From: Cylicocyclus nassatus | Lineage: Eukaryota > Nematoda > Chromadorea > Rhabditida > Strongylidae | NCBI GenBank assembly: GCA_958299035.1 | Contig: CATQJL010000223.1 | Location: 73,859,600-73,923,599 of the forward strand | DNA: 64,000 nucleotides | Direction of reading: 5' to 3' | Made by a program: the position numbers and the translations under genes | In this document: positions 1 to 12,000 of the stretch, piece after piece | Layout of the letters: each line of letters starts with the position of its first letter | Numbering within the stretch: the first letter of the stretch is position 1 | Notes under the pieces: generated by a model | What the model was told of the DNA's origin: nothing | Database searches by the model: none | Seen by the model: only the letters and a program-made list of their open reading frames with translations

Positions 1-268
1 ATGAAAAGTTTGTAAATAACATACAAAGCAGCTTACAGTATTCAGAATCTTCTATTTTTCCCACTGCTTCATCAAAGTGACATTCACAAACAGCATTGGA
101 TTTTGAGGTGATTTGAAGTGTAAGAGCAAACTAAACACTTTCAAGTTCACCAATGATTCATGAGAAGATGACAAGGGAAGTAATAATGCTATACACTGCT
201 ATATACAGAAATAAAGTAACACAATTGAATTTCACTTTATACAAACAACATAAACAAAATTTCGCTTC

Positions 269-1641
269 CTAGCTGTCGTAGTTCCTTTTTTCTATCGCTC
301 TGCGCGCTTGAGCTGCTTCCATATCGTTAATTCTTCGGAGAAGAGCTCGTGCTTTTTCAAAGCTCGGGATGTTCAACCCACCAATGGCGTCAAATGGAAG
401 AGAATTCCATCCTCCAAAATAATCGATGGGGGGAATAGCTCGATGATGAAGTCCACCAAGCGATGAGGAGGAAGCAAGCCCACTTTCTGAAGATATTTGG
501 GTTTGAGCCGCATCCTGCTCAAAGGGGTTTAGTTACCTCTGCGATAGCTGGCAAAGTTACGGAGCTCTCTTGGAAGATAGTAATGTAATGGCGTAGCCAA
601 TAGATCTGGAGCGGGAGCCACGGCTGGAACTGGGGCAGAAACTGAAACGGGAGCAGGGGCAGATGCTGGTGCAGGAATTGTTGGGGCCACATATGATATT
701 AGATGAGGAGCAGCAAAGCCATGTGATGGTGGAGGGACGACTGCTGCTGGCGGAGGTGGAGGTGACACCGATATTTCTATGGGTACATCTTCGACATCTT
801 CTTGTGACGAAATGACCATCGCCGTTGCAGATGTGTGACCGCTTTCTAAAAAGCCACTTCAGCTGAAATCTTATGTAAGACCAACGATTTACCTCTGGCA
901 AAATGTCGTGCAACATTGCGTACTTCTGTGTGAGGCTGATGATGGTGAATCTTCTTCGTGACTACCAAGGATGTAGGAGGTGGCGGTGGTGGTGGAGGTG
1001 GGGGCGGCGCAGGCGGTGGAGGTGCCGCTACCACGGGAGGTGGAGGTGCCGCTACCACGGGAGGTGGAGGTGCCACGTATGCTGGAGGTGGGGGCACCTC
1101 AGGTAGTGGAGGTGTCACTACCACGGGAGGTGGAGGTGGTGCAGCTGGTGTTGGTGCCACTACCACGGGAGGTGGGGACGATGCAGGTAGTGGGGGTGCC
1201 ACTATCACGGGAGGTGGGGGCGGTGCAGGTGGTGGAGGTGCTACTACCGCAGGAGGTGGAGGTGGTGCAGCATACGTTGGTGTTGGAAGTACTGATGCTA
1301 CATACGAAGGCGTTAGAGGTGGAGCTGGGAGTACTGGCACTGGTGCTGGTGGCGGCTCCACGACTGCTACCGGAGGCACCGGTGCCACGTATGTTGGCGG
1401 TGGTACTGGTGCCGACTCTACCACCGAAACTAACGGTGCTGCAGGCAACGGAGCTGCATAGGGTTGTTCCACAACTGGAGGTGCCACGATGCCTGAGTAG
1501 GACCTAAATATGGCTTGCGCATTTATTCCAGTGAATGAATAACCACGATGAAGTCATGAATGGAAGTGAGCTTCCTAATTGTAGTCTAGCATACCTTCGT
1601 ATAAGTGATAAAATGCAGAAGACGTAGATGCAAGATGTCAT
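269..1641 (-). CDS. Proline-rich putative secreted protein, 4 coding exons, 394 aa
   Basis: I rebuilt this gene by splicing; all phases agree. Coding exons are 1595-1641, 893-1503, 537-845 and 269-486. Introns are 91, 47 and 50 nt, each with GT...AG ends. The start MTSCIYVFCILSLI is a short hydrophobic leader, so secretion or surface location is inferred. Residues about 20-190 are Pro/Val/Ala repeats (PPPPVVVAPP-like). A hydrophilic stretch and a second Pro/Ala block (about 245-300) follow. The C-terminus is not proline-rich: it reads AIPPIDYFGGWNSLPFDAIG and ends in a charged helix before KRNYDS and a TAG stop. A TATA box lies 43 bp before the start codon. The two inner junctions both read R|ESG in similar context, suggesting an internal exon duplication. 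The family is not recognised; an extracellular or cuticle role is only a guess. Long plus-strand Gly/Arg ORFs opposite exon 2 are shadows. Confidence 0.75.
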
Positions 1642-1678
1642 TTTGAACTTTGCACATGCACATCCTTTTCCTTGTGTA

Positions 1679-1684
1679 TTTATA
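1679..1684 (-). promoter_or_regulatory. TATA box of the proline-rich gene
   Basis: TATAAA on the minus strand lies 43 bp before the ATG at 1641. A start about 30 bp downstream would leave a 5' leader of roughly 10 nt. Two upstream ATGs in the same stretch are out of frame but would fall before or at the transcript start. Confidence 0.55.
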
Positions 1685-4600
1685 AGATTAGCGCAAACTG
1701 CGGGTGCTTTAAAAACATAAGTGGACTCGTCTGCAGCTAATGGCGAGAAGTTTTATGTGCCAAACCTTGACTTCCTTTACCAGTGACATTTGTAAACTAG
1801 GCGAACTTGTTTGTCGACGCCATTAGCGGTCGTTCTGCATACTTGTCGCTTTTTAAAACGAAGATTACATTCTCACTGATACGTCAAAGCAATAACTCTC
1901 ACAAGCGTGGCGCGATAGAAAATAAAGAGCATATGTTCTAATACTCAATCTAATGGACATTTCTCTTTGAGCTTTGATTTTAAATTGGTAACATAATAAC
2001 TACACTTGAGTTGCCAAAGGGGTGGATAACTAGAAAGTTAAGCTTTCCATGCATATGAGCAAACCAGTGGCGGTCCCAGAATTTCGGACCGGGGGACGGG
2101 GCGCGGCAAAAATTTTTTTCAGTTGAAGGCGCGTGGCTAAAGCCACGCACTCCGGAAAATTTTTTGGGGTACTTCCGAAAATTTTTGCGTGCTCATAAAA
2201 CCTGAAATCTAGAAAAAGACGCCACACCTCGAAAACTTTTTGACAAGAACAATTTAAATTTTTAAAAAATTTAAAAAATTATTAATTGTATTACAAGAAT
2301 TAACAAGTCACTTGCGCATTTTTATAACCCATATAAGTTGATTTTAGAGAACTTCGCGACCCATTCTCGGGGGGTGGAGGGGGGACGCCTTTCCTCCTTT
2401 CCCCTTCTACCCCCCCCCCCCCTCGGTCCGCCACTGGAGAAACAGGAAATCAGTATCGCTAGTGAGCTTTTAGTTGAGATTCAGTGACTAATCTGGATAC
2501 TACTTTATTGGTTTGCGTGTATCTCAAACGCAACAACTCTCGCACTTTATTTAGTTGTTTGCTTAGCAACATTTTGTTCCAAATTTCGTCAAATTTGGTA
2601 ACTTTTTATATCAACTGACTTTCTATCTTTAGTGGCATGATCTTAATTTCAAAAGTTGTTCCGCACGAATTCCATGGTCAGCGTTTTGTTGATTGTCATT
2701 ACCATCACAACGTAGATTGTCTCTAGCCTCGATTACTAGTGCTTCGATCTTGATCTAGCCTTAATAGCTAAGCACACAGCGATTTACCGTTATTTGCACA
2801 TGACTTCTACCGCGAATTCCAATTCAATATGCACAGAAGTGGCTGCAGATTCCCAGTTTGTCACGCCTTGTAGTTCTTATTGGACTGCATACTTGTACTG
2901 TATATTCCTACTAATATTATGTGTCCCATAAGTTTCTTCGTAGCTGATTCACCGACACACGTCATTTCTTCTGACATTTTTAGTGGAATGCGGGCAACCA
3001 TTCGACAGATAAGCAAGTTCTACAAGATTACGCTCAAGGTTCGCACCAAATTCGAGCCGCATAAAGTTTCATGCCAAAATAATTCCAAAATTCCGGAAAA
3101 AAAAAGAAAATGATCGTATTTTAGTTCAAAACAGTTCTGCGATCCCACTCACTCCATGCAATCTCCCCATCACAAACTTATACATACATTTGCTGCATTT
3201 TTCTGATGACTAAAAAGCAAAAAAAACGCGCTAAATTCTCAAATTTTTTCTATGTTTATCGAAAATATGTGATTATGTAGCTCATTTAGTCAGAAATACT
3301 ACCACAAATTTGCAGCCTTGTAGGTAATCTAGTTCTCGAGAAATATCAGTTTGAAGGTTCGAATGTGAAAAAACATATGGAACAATCTACTATTTGCCCT
3401 CTATTAGATCATTTCAAAGGAAGTACTGGACCCTACTTATTGATTACCAATGCCATGGACCTAAGACACACGATAAATTGTCTTATGTTTTTGATTTTGC
3501 GCACTGTTTTGAAAGCACGATAAGTAATCGTAATTCAACTACAAATGTACAAATAGGAATAGGATACTATTTGTGAAGATTGTAACCGCACTGAAGATAA
3601 AGTCAACACAATACTCTTGCTTCTACTCCTCGACTGTTCATTCATTTCAAAACTTCGTGACACACGTTTTGCGAGCCGTTATGGGGACTGATCACAAATA
3701 CTTTTACACCTCTTTCCTTGAGGTGAACTGAATGTGTACAGTGAAAAATATTCATGATGAAAAATGAAAATAGTTGACAATGAACACGAGGAGAAATCGT
3801 ACGTACCTGTATGAAATACACGTATGGAAGCATATCACATACTAGTGATATTAAGATACATGATACATGAACAGATTCAAATTTGAGGACTTTGACAACC
3901 TAAGAGATGCACTGAAATTCGTATAACACAAAATGCTAGTGTACTTGGGGAGTATAACACTCATACCGTTGATAATATAGTTACTACTTACGACGCTCAC
4001 TATGTTCTCGTATTTGATATTATCACAGCAATCATCATGATTAGAAGAGGCGACCAGCGGTTGGTGGATAGCCCTTCTCTGAACTCGAATCCTAGTGCCA
4101 TTACATGAGCCATTTTTTCAGTTGAGCTCGTATATTAGGTGTGCCAAAGTTCGTAGCGTCTTTTGAAGGAATAGCGAATCCCGCGCAACAAGAACAGACA
4201 GAAGCTTTTCAGCGACAAACAAATGGTATTCGAATCGATTACTTGAAATAAAAGTTTGGATAGCCGAGTAAAATGGCCACTCCAGCGGATTATTCGTAGA
4301 AATTCTGAACTATTAGCTGGAGAGCTGCCAAAAGATATTCTATTGCAAAAATTTGCATCAGTTGCTAATATGAAGGTTCTTTTGAAATCTACAGTAAAAT
4401 CCAGCAAATAGCTGACATGAGTCGAGCAAGTTACTACGGGTTTGAAACTTCGAAGAATATCTTATGGTTAGTGTTCATTATAATAGCCACTTCAACAGCA
4501 TAACAGTTATAGAAGTTGCAGTCACAGTTTGAAGCCCCTTTTTTCGTTGTTTCGTTTATTTGCAAACAGTTCCAAAGACCACGGATTTCTACCAATCTCG

Positions 4601-4703
4601 TGTGTTTCTTCTCCTCAAAGTCTGTAAGGCAAAAAAGTGCTTAAAAATAAGCCCTATGCAATACGCTGATTGGAAAAGTCAAAGGATGTTGATTGATAGG
4701 AAG
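1685..4703. other. Intergenic, no supported gene apart from a hAT-like MITE
   Basis: This AT-rich stretch holds one transposon-like element (2065-2436). Around 4150-4410 the plus strand has a coding-like run in two adjacent frames, ending in a segment that reads roughly RIIRRNSELLAGELPKDILL and then a stop. There is no clean start or splice site and a frame change is needed, so at most it is an old gene or transposon relic. A weak B-box-like tRNA motif is near 4085. Nothing else is supported. Confidence 0.4.
2065..2436. mobile_element. hAT-like MITE, CAGTGGCGG ends
   Basis: The element starts CAGTGGCGGTCC and ends GGTCCGCCACTG, the typical hAT inverted terminus. Flanking octamers are GAGCAAAC and GAGAAACA, only partly alike, so the target duplication is decayed. 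At 372 bp there is no room for a transposase. The interior has a GCGTGGC/GCCACGC hairpin near 2131-2148 and a long C run near 2410-2422. Confidence 0.6.
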
Positions 4704-6005
4704 CAGGGCCCAGCACGAGGTGGGCAAATAAAATGTTGGAAATCGTTTAGCGTAAAAAAGCAAGTTGGATATCGTTTTTGCGAGATCGGGGCAAAGCCGC
4801 GGAAAAAATTGGTAGTTCATGCTCTCTGCTTATCTTAAAATGTTGCCTCAACAGGCGAACAGTAAAGCTCGCGAGCGTCAAACCCCGCCGTCGCTATGCC
4901 GCACGCGCGAGTCGGTTAAATGTGTGATGTTATTTGTAACAGCATACATGTCTAGTTCTCGATGTATGCGTAGCGATATGGCACCAAATTTCGTAAGCGA
5001 ACGAAGAGAGACTAGTGGAAACAAAGTTTGAAGAATTATGAAAAACTTACGTGAATGGAGTTGTAATAAGCGTTCTTCCCCAAAAAATTTTGCATAACTG
5101 GTGAATGAAGATGCGAATTCAAATTGCTCGTTTGCAACGCGCAGATGACGATATGATATGAAACTTGGTACTTACATGAACACGGGCCTGCAGGGGTTAA
5201 CTGAGAAGTTTTATTGAAAGAATATGTGACTGAAGGTTGTGGCACAGGCTTTTTTCTGAAAATTACCCGCAACCAAAAAACTGGAAAAATGGCTTGCTTG
5301 CAAGTCGGAGATGACAAAATCGCGCGAGATTTGGTGTACACGCGCAGAGGGACCAAGGAACCAAGTATGAACATTTTTAAAAAACTTAACCTCGAGTCAC
5401 TTGTAAATTAATATGTGAGATTGCACACTAAGCCCTAGTGGCGACGGCACCCACACTAGTAACTTCCCAGTGAAACATTTTCTAGCCTAACAAAATGTAG
5501 AAATATGATCTACTGGCTAACATATAACCAACTAAAATAAAAGAAACCAGGAAACAAGGAGAAATCACTAAAAATGAGCAGGTTCTAGTTTCGCAGTTTG
5601 TCAGTTAACGTGTAAAGTTTGCACCACGCATACTAAGCTACGAATGACTCGACGATATGTGAATGAAGAGCGCGCCCAACTTTTTTACAAATTAGGTGGG
5701 CAATTGCCCACCTAATGCCCACCTGAAGTAGGCAAAACTTACATTTCACATAAGTTTTCCAAAATTTTTACATAAAGGTATCCTGCACCTCAGTTTAGCA
5801 CAAAGGTTTTGGTTTCAAAACTCATCCACTCCTCCTTCTTAGGATCCGGAATAGCTACGACGCCGGTTCCTTGGAAGGAGAAAGCGCGCTCCAATCGAAC
5901 AACCTATGCAGCTGGCGGAATCAAGTAGGAAATCGTAAAAATGGATAGTGGCAAAGGCAAAGCCGTTTTACCGATGTCCATTTGCCACCCTCGTGCTGGG
6001 CCTTG
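4704..6005. mobile_element. Non-autonomous hAT-like element, copy 1, 1302 bp
   Basis: The left end is CAGGGCCCAGCACGAGGTGG; the right end reversed is CAAGGCCCAGCACGAGGGTG. A perfect 8-bp target duplication ATAGGAAG flanks it (4696-4703 and 6006-6013), which is diagnostic of hAT-type insertion. No transposase reading frame is visible; the overlapping short ORFs are not conserved among copies. The motif just inside the left end, GGTGGGCA, recurs in an internal cluster at 5691-5727. Confidence 0.85.
5691..5727. repeat. Internal inverted motif cluster of hAT-like copy 1
   Basis: A perfect 26-bp palindrome with half-site ATTAGGTGGGCAA spans 5691-5716 and is followed by another TGCCCACCT. This gives three copies of the GGTGGGCA motif that also lies directly inside the left terminus of the element. 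Flanking text (GTGAATGAA before, ACATAAGTTTT after) matches the equivalent site of copy 2 at 11949. Confidence 0.75.
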
Positions 6006-6013
6006 ATAGGAAG

Positions 6014-7173
6014 CTACGATACGTACTGCAACGACCTCATTTCTAAAAACAGCACTCTAACTGTAGCATAGTCATGAAAATCGACAATCTGTTCAAAACG
6101 TTAATCAAAGCCCGTCAGTGTGTAATGCGCGATAATGAGGATTATCATAGGGAAACAAGCTCTCAAACATGTAAGCATTTCCGCATACTGTAAATCCTGA
6201 AAATTGAATAGGGCAATCAAAATTATCCAACATTTCATTGTTTTCGAAAACTTGCCTATATTACATAAAAGGTGCAAAGACAATTATTACAGTAAGCTGC
6301 TGTAGAAGCAAAAATGGGAGCATCTCAGCTTTCTTGGGTTTCTCGTTTTTCATCCTATAACCAGCCAGAGAAAGAGCGGAACATTGCCGACTTCCGCTAA
6401 CGCACAAAACTGATTGACGGTAAATTACCTCGAACGCAGAATAATGCCTTTGAGATAATTCTATCAAACCGCTTCGCGAATGAGTACGTGTCTCCCATCA
6501 GTCAGAGCTTCAGAAAGAAAGAACATATATGGAAGTTTGGCTGCGGTTCTGTTGAAAATACACAGAATCCACAAGGTATAGCTAATTATGAGCAAACAAA
6601 AGGTAAAGAGTGTTGTCGTCAAGACGGATATGAATGCTTACTCCCCTAGTCTTAAAGCAGAAATAATAAACACTTGACGATCTTAATCAACAATCCGTCC
6701 ACTTGTGAATCGAAGATTTTTTAAGGCACATGGTATCGACAGTATTGTAGTAAAACCTCTGAACAGACTTAATGGAGACTAGGGTAACATTGAATAAATA
6801 CGTTCACCTTCTTTACTTACTCTATTCAGCATTTTGACGAGATCCGAAATTGGGTAAGACACCGTTACGAAGTTTTTCCCGCAGGAGGACTCGTGCCGTT
6901 TTGGGGTCGACCTAATACAGGAGCGAAAAACGTGTATACGTGTATAAAAACAGATTGCAGTAATAAAAGTGCAGTTCACCTCTAATTGCACTCTGACAGC
7001 GCCTTGTCTCCTCTTACTCGGGGATTGTCGGCGAATAAGAAGTTCGCCTTCATCGCCGTTATTTTCAAGTATCTGAACAAAAGTCTTTACTGATCGTTCT
7101 AGTGCACTAATAACTGTAAAATTTCGACTTGGATTTGACTCACAAACATAGCATTGCTATTCAAACGATTGTA
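6014..7173. other. Intergenic, nothing recognised
   Basis: AT-rich DNA with only short scattered ORFs on both strands, none with splice context, codon pattern or motifs that would support a gene. No strong repeat was seen. Confidence 0.4.
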
Positions 7174-7835
7174 TTAAGTTGGCCCGAAAGTTCCACATCA
7201 TTTTTGAAAAGTCATAACTTCTTGCTCTACCAACGGATTTGCACAAGTTCAATCTTGCTGGATAGAGGAAACTTTTTTCTTTGTGATACTGTCTTTGTTG
7301 CTCTCTGATAAGTAGTAATTTCTGAAATGGAAGCAGGAGAATAACATTACTTCAACTTCGGTCATTTTGGGCTGCTAAATATCTGACACTTGCGGTAAAA
7401 TTTTGAGCAATCAGAATAGTAAATATTTCAATTTATTTTAAACGAGCACTTTACAAAGTTGAATTTTTCGTAAAAAACTAAAATATCAAATTTGCTGTTC
7501 TGTACTAGCTCAGCTAAAAATAATAAATTTTCCCAGAAATGCTCGTCTAACATAAACTCTGCACATATGAAAAGGGTGAAATGAAAGACTTACTAAACTG
7601 CTTGCTCATGATTTTATCGCTAGTTTCAGATTTTTGACACCTTAACTCAAAGCGACCGTAGTTGAAGTAATGTTATTCTCCTGTTTCCATCTCAAAAGCT
7701 ACACCTCAGAGCAGCGGCATTATCACAAAGAAAAGGATTTTCTCTATCCAGCAAAATTAAATTCGTGCAAATCCATTGAGAGGGAGAAAAGTTATGATTT
7801 CTTAAAAATGATGTGGAACTTCCGGGCCAACCTAA
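7174..7835. mobile_element. Mariner-type foldback element, 662 bp
   Basis: The left end TTAAGTTGGCCCGAAAGTTC is mirrored at the right by GAACTTCCGGGCCAACCTAA, and TA dinucleotides flank both ends (7172-7173, 7836-7837). The inverted arms extend well inward (AAAAGTCATAACTTCTTGCTC against the mirrored text near 7790). TTAGGT ends with TA duplication are typical of Tc1/mariner-derived MITEs. No transposase is present. Confidence 0.75.
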
Positions 7836-9029
7836 TATTACAACTCACTTTTCTTTTCTTTACTGGTCTCCTTCGATCTGGTTTCGGTTTTCTTTTTCCC
7901 AAATGGACAGATGGAGGGGCAACTTCTCGCGAAAGCAGCGTCTAAAGCAGCTTTTCAGGTGTGAAGTTTCACCGATTGTACATCTGTGAAATCCTGTTTT
8001 AATATGTATGATAGCTATTTAGCCATCTCAACTAAGTGTGCTGCCTACTGCTTTACTTATTCTTTTCTTTACATAGGCTAAAGCGCTTGTGGGCTCATTG
8101 GCCAAGCGGCTTCATTGATTTAACACGTGGCTCACAATCGATGCCAGCAAAAACTATTTGTGAAAATTTATTTCATGTTCAATTTTTTCTTGGTCCTACT
8201 TATGTAGGATCCATAGATTCTGTATTCGGTGTTAAGCTTCAGCCCATATAACTCTAGGCTTTTCAGCTTTGTGCCACATTTTTGAGTCATTTTCTTCTAC
8301 TCGTTATCGACGCCCCATGCTAGGAAGTTTTATCTATTAGACGTCTCCATAAGGCCCACCATTAACTTTTGGAGCCTACTTTAGCGAAGACTTTTCCATT
8401 CTCACAAATGCTGCACGCAAGTTCTTCCTTTCCTCAAATTAACATGATCCAAGCGGGGAGTGGTTGTGCTTACTCATTTTACAATCCGCACCAAACTGCT
8501 GACAACTCTTCAATTGATTGAAGTCTCGTTGTTTGCTCGCTCGAATCTTTAAGTGTGGCTCATAGGGGTACGATACGCAGTCTGCGAGTCTCCTTTGCTT
8601 CTCAAAATAGTTGTGCTAGATCCACTTATAAAAAGTACTCTCCGGTCCTTTGTTTTGACAAAAATCGCTTGGTTTTTCACAGTAGAAATCACAATATGCT
8701 TGCTTCTTGTGCCAAACGATCTTCCTGCAGCTTCGCGTTGTGCCTTTATATAGCACATTCTCTTTACCAATCTCTACACTTCATCATTCCAGTACTATAT
8801 TTTTCACTGACTTTTGCGGGCCACTTGGTGAATCCTATGTTTCGACCACGATTGCTCTGGACTTCTCAAATGTGCGAAAATGCTTGTACTGAGCTCTCAC
8901 CTCTCTAAACTCAAAAAGCAAAGTTACTTGAAACCTTCGCGGATGACTTTACAGTTTTATGTTTGTAGGTCATTTTTAAGGCACAAATTTCCAAGACCAC
9001 TCGATGATACTAGGGTGCAAGTCTTGTGT
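7836..9029. other. Intergenic; overlapping ORFs near 8549-8908 not convincing
   Basis: Reading frames are open on both strands at 8549-8908 (73 aa minus, 117 aa plus). The minus one is Lys/Arg-rich and looks slightly more coding-like, and a TATATAAAGG lies near 8741-8750 on that strand, but I find no start or splice acceptor that makes a gene. Nothing else stands out. Confidence 0.3.
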
Positions 9030-12000
9030 TCATACATTCTCCTTTTTCCTTGCAGGAAGGAAGGCATTCAAATCGTTTACCATATTAGAGATTGACGACG
9101 ATGGAGTACTGTGCACTAGAGCTGGTGCAACTGATGGCGTAGATCCCGGAGACTCTTCATCTTCAATTTGGATGAAGGTGACATTTCGTTTGAGCTGTAG
9201 CTTTTTGAAAGCTTCTTCTTGCTTTTCACGCATTGTAAGCTGACGAGATGCTTGGCGTTTCTAGAAAAATATTTACATAGTGAAAGAGGCGCTTTACATG
9301 ACAGTGAAAACTAGTCAGCGCAACGATTTACCTCTTTATTTTCCTTGTTGAGATCTTCTTGCATCATAGAACAATACGAAAAATAAACTCGCTTGCGATA
9401 ACGACTTTTCGAATTTTGTAGAACTTTCCTATAATTTCGCCTATTTTCGCTAATGAATGAGAGAAATCAATTGGTATACTTGCGCATACCTGAATTTCCT
9501 TGCATCCGATATGAAGTTATAGACCGGAACAGTCATTGCGCGTAGGTACAATTGTGCAAAAAGGAATACCAGAGATGACACCGCAACAATCCTAATCAAT
9601 GGTGGATCTCTCCGGCAGTAGACATTCTACTAATTGATTGAGTGTTTATGCACAGCCCGTAAAAATGCAAAGTTAGATTACCTCTTCTGGATACCCGCCT
9701 AAGTCAGCCGCTAAAGCAAATGCTGCATCGAGAAGGATAAAAACGCAGGTGGCGTATTGAAACCAGAGTTGGACGAGCAAAAGGTGAGCTCGGCGCTCCA
9801 AAATTGCAACGACAAAGAGTACCTAAAATTTTGCTAATAATGCCGACCAAAATAGTAACAAGATTAGATTTTCAACCAATCTTTGATAAGAATACGATGC
9901 TTACAGGGGAGAGTTGTGAACTCAAAGTGGCCGATTACTATAAGATGTATCATGTCACGAATAGCTTAAAGCGCGGATCTACCTTCCTCTTTTGCAGGAT
10001 GGTTTCGGAAAGGAAGTCTTGAACGTTTATTAGCGTTAAATGTGCAAGACCGAGAGTAGGCAAAATTATCAAACCTAATCACCTTGGACTCAAACCTACT
10101 TGGAACAACCTATCCATGCTTAGAGTGATGCATTCCGACTTCCATAAAGTAGTCGCCCGAAGCCATATGAATTCTGATGTTAAAAACACCCACAACTTCC
10201 AGAAGCGTTTTGCAGATATAAGAGGCAGATTTGAAATCAGCACTCCAAGCAAGGTAGCATTTTGTGGTGGTCGGCCACTTCAACTTCCCGACCCTCCCTT
10301 GTTAATCAAAGTGGCATTTGTAGAAGGTACACTGTCATTTAAATGTCGACTCTTTAGGGCAAAAGTATGAACGTGTACTAGATTGTTATAAAGATTGCCT
10401 TAGGAGGCCGGATTGTGACTCTCAAAGCTTTTCATGCAATAAATAATTCCAATCCCGAAATTTTTTTTTCTTATCTCACCTTTGCACTCGATTAAAAAAT
10501 GCAAAAAAACCATTTACAAATCTTGACATCAAGGAATTGATTTGAAATATATACATCTCACCTGGAAAGACCCTTGACTAAGGCCCTTATGCACGTACAT
10601 CCCCTCTGGGGAGGGGAGCGGATTTGAGGGGGTATGCGTCATATATCGTTACCTTAGGTACCTTTCTTCTTCCTTCTATATCTTGCTTATGAAGGTTCTT
10701 ATACCTTTGTGCCAAAGCAAAATGTCAGATTACTGCCACACGAGATTGGTTTTTTTACCACTTTGTGTGATCCGCTACGGATCCCCAGGAAATACTCTCA
10801 TTTTCAAAATCATTTATCTTCCCGAGAAGCCAGTGAAAATGCTGCAAATTGTACTGAGGATATACTACGGCACTGCTAAACATGTTTGTAGTAGAAATAA
10901 GTAAAATCTCAAGATATCAGAATTTTCGATGAACCACTGCTCGCGAGCTAGGGATTATCGAAAAATTAATAATTTTCAGATTTGATTTCTCCTGCCAAAA
11001 TATGCTTAGCTATGTCCTAGTAATTCCTCAGTACAAGTTTGCAGCGTGTTTATTGATTTATCAGGAAGATAAATCCCTTTTAAAATAAGAGGTGATCCCT
11101 TGAGTCCCCTGGGGATCCAAAGAATCATACAAAGTGGCAAAAAACTCTTGTACTCTTGGAAATAATCTGACATACATCATGCGCAGGTATAATTGTATGA
11201 GAACCTTTAAAGCAATAGAGGAAGAAGAAAAAGAAACGCAGAGTAGCGAGATTTGACGCATCCCATCTCAGATCCCCTCCCTTCCTCAGCGGGGATGTAC
11301 GTGCATACGGGCCTAAGGAACACTTCACCACTGGCACTCCTAAACGACTGCGTGCTGGTCAATACAAATTTAGACATGCTAAAGCATGTCACCCAAGACA
11401 AATTCGGAAGAACGGCGAAGGTAATTTGACTACAACAGTGATGCGTCCAAGGTTTTCAAAGTTGCCCAAGCTGCGCCACCTCTGAGACAGCGCCGAGACG
11501 TTGTGCTGTATCGGTAGCGGCATAGCGCTACCAGGATAACGATGACAATTTCGGTTGATACAAGGTGTATTTTGTTGGGGGCGGGGCTATAGTGGACCTC
11601 TTTCCTGGCCAAGCGTATGACTCAGGTATTGATCGAAATCATCGAAACCGCGGCAATACTATAGTCGGGACCAGGGCTCAGCACAGCTGGCACCGAGCCA
11701 AGCTGGTTATCGTTTTTAGGGCGAAAAGCGAAGAGGATATCGTTTTTCCAGGGTCCGGGGTGAAGCAGAGCCGCAAAAATGCCACCGGCATGCTGTCCAT
11801 CAAACAAACAAAGACGTTGTTTTCAGCCAAAACGCGATAGTATGCCACCAAATTTGGTGTGTGCATGCGCGTTGAGGGACCCGAACTATGGCCCGAAAAA
11901 TTTATGAAAACTTATGTGAATGAAAGATGTGCTGAACTTTTTCTTGAATTAGTTGGCACCATGCCAGCTGGGTGCCAGCTAAGCTGGCACCGACACTCTG

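Noticed and set aside
4150..4410. Retroelement-like protein fragment on the plus strand
   Set aside because: Needs a frame change, has no start, and the family could not be recognised.
8549..8908. Coding exons on either strand
   Set aside because: Three overlapping open frames, no consistent splice or start signals.
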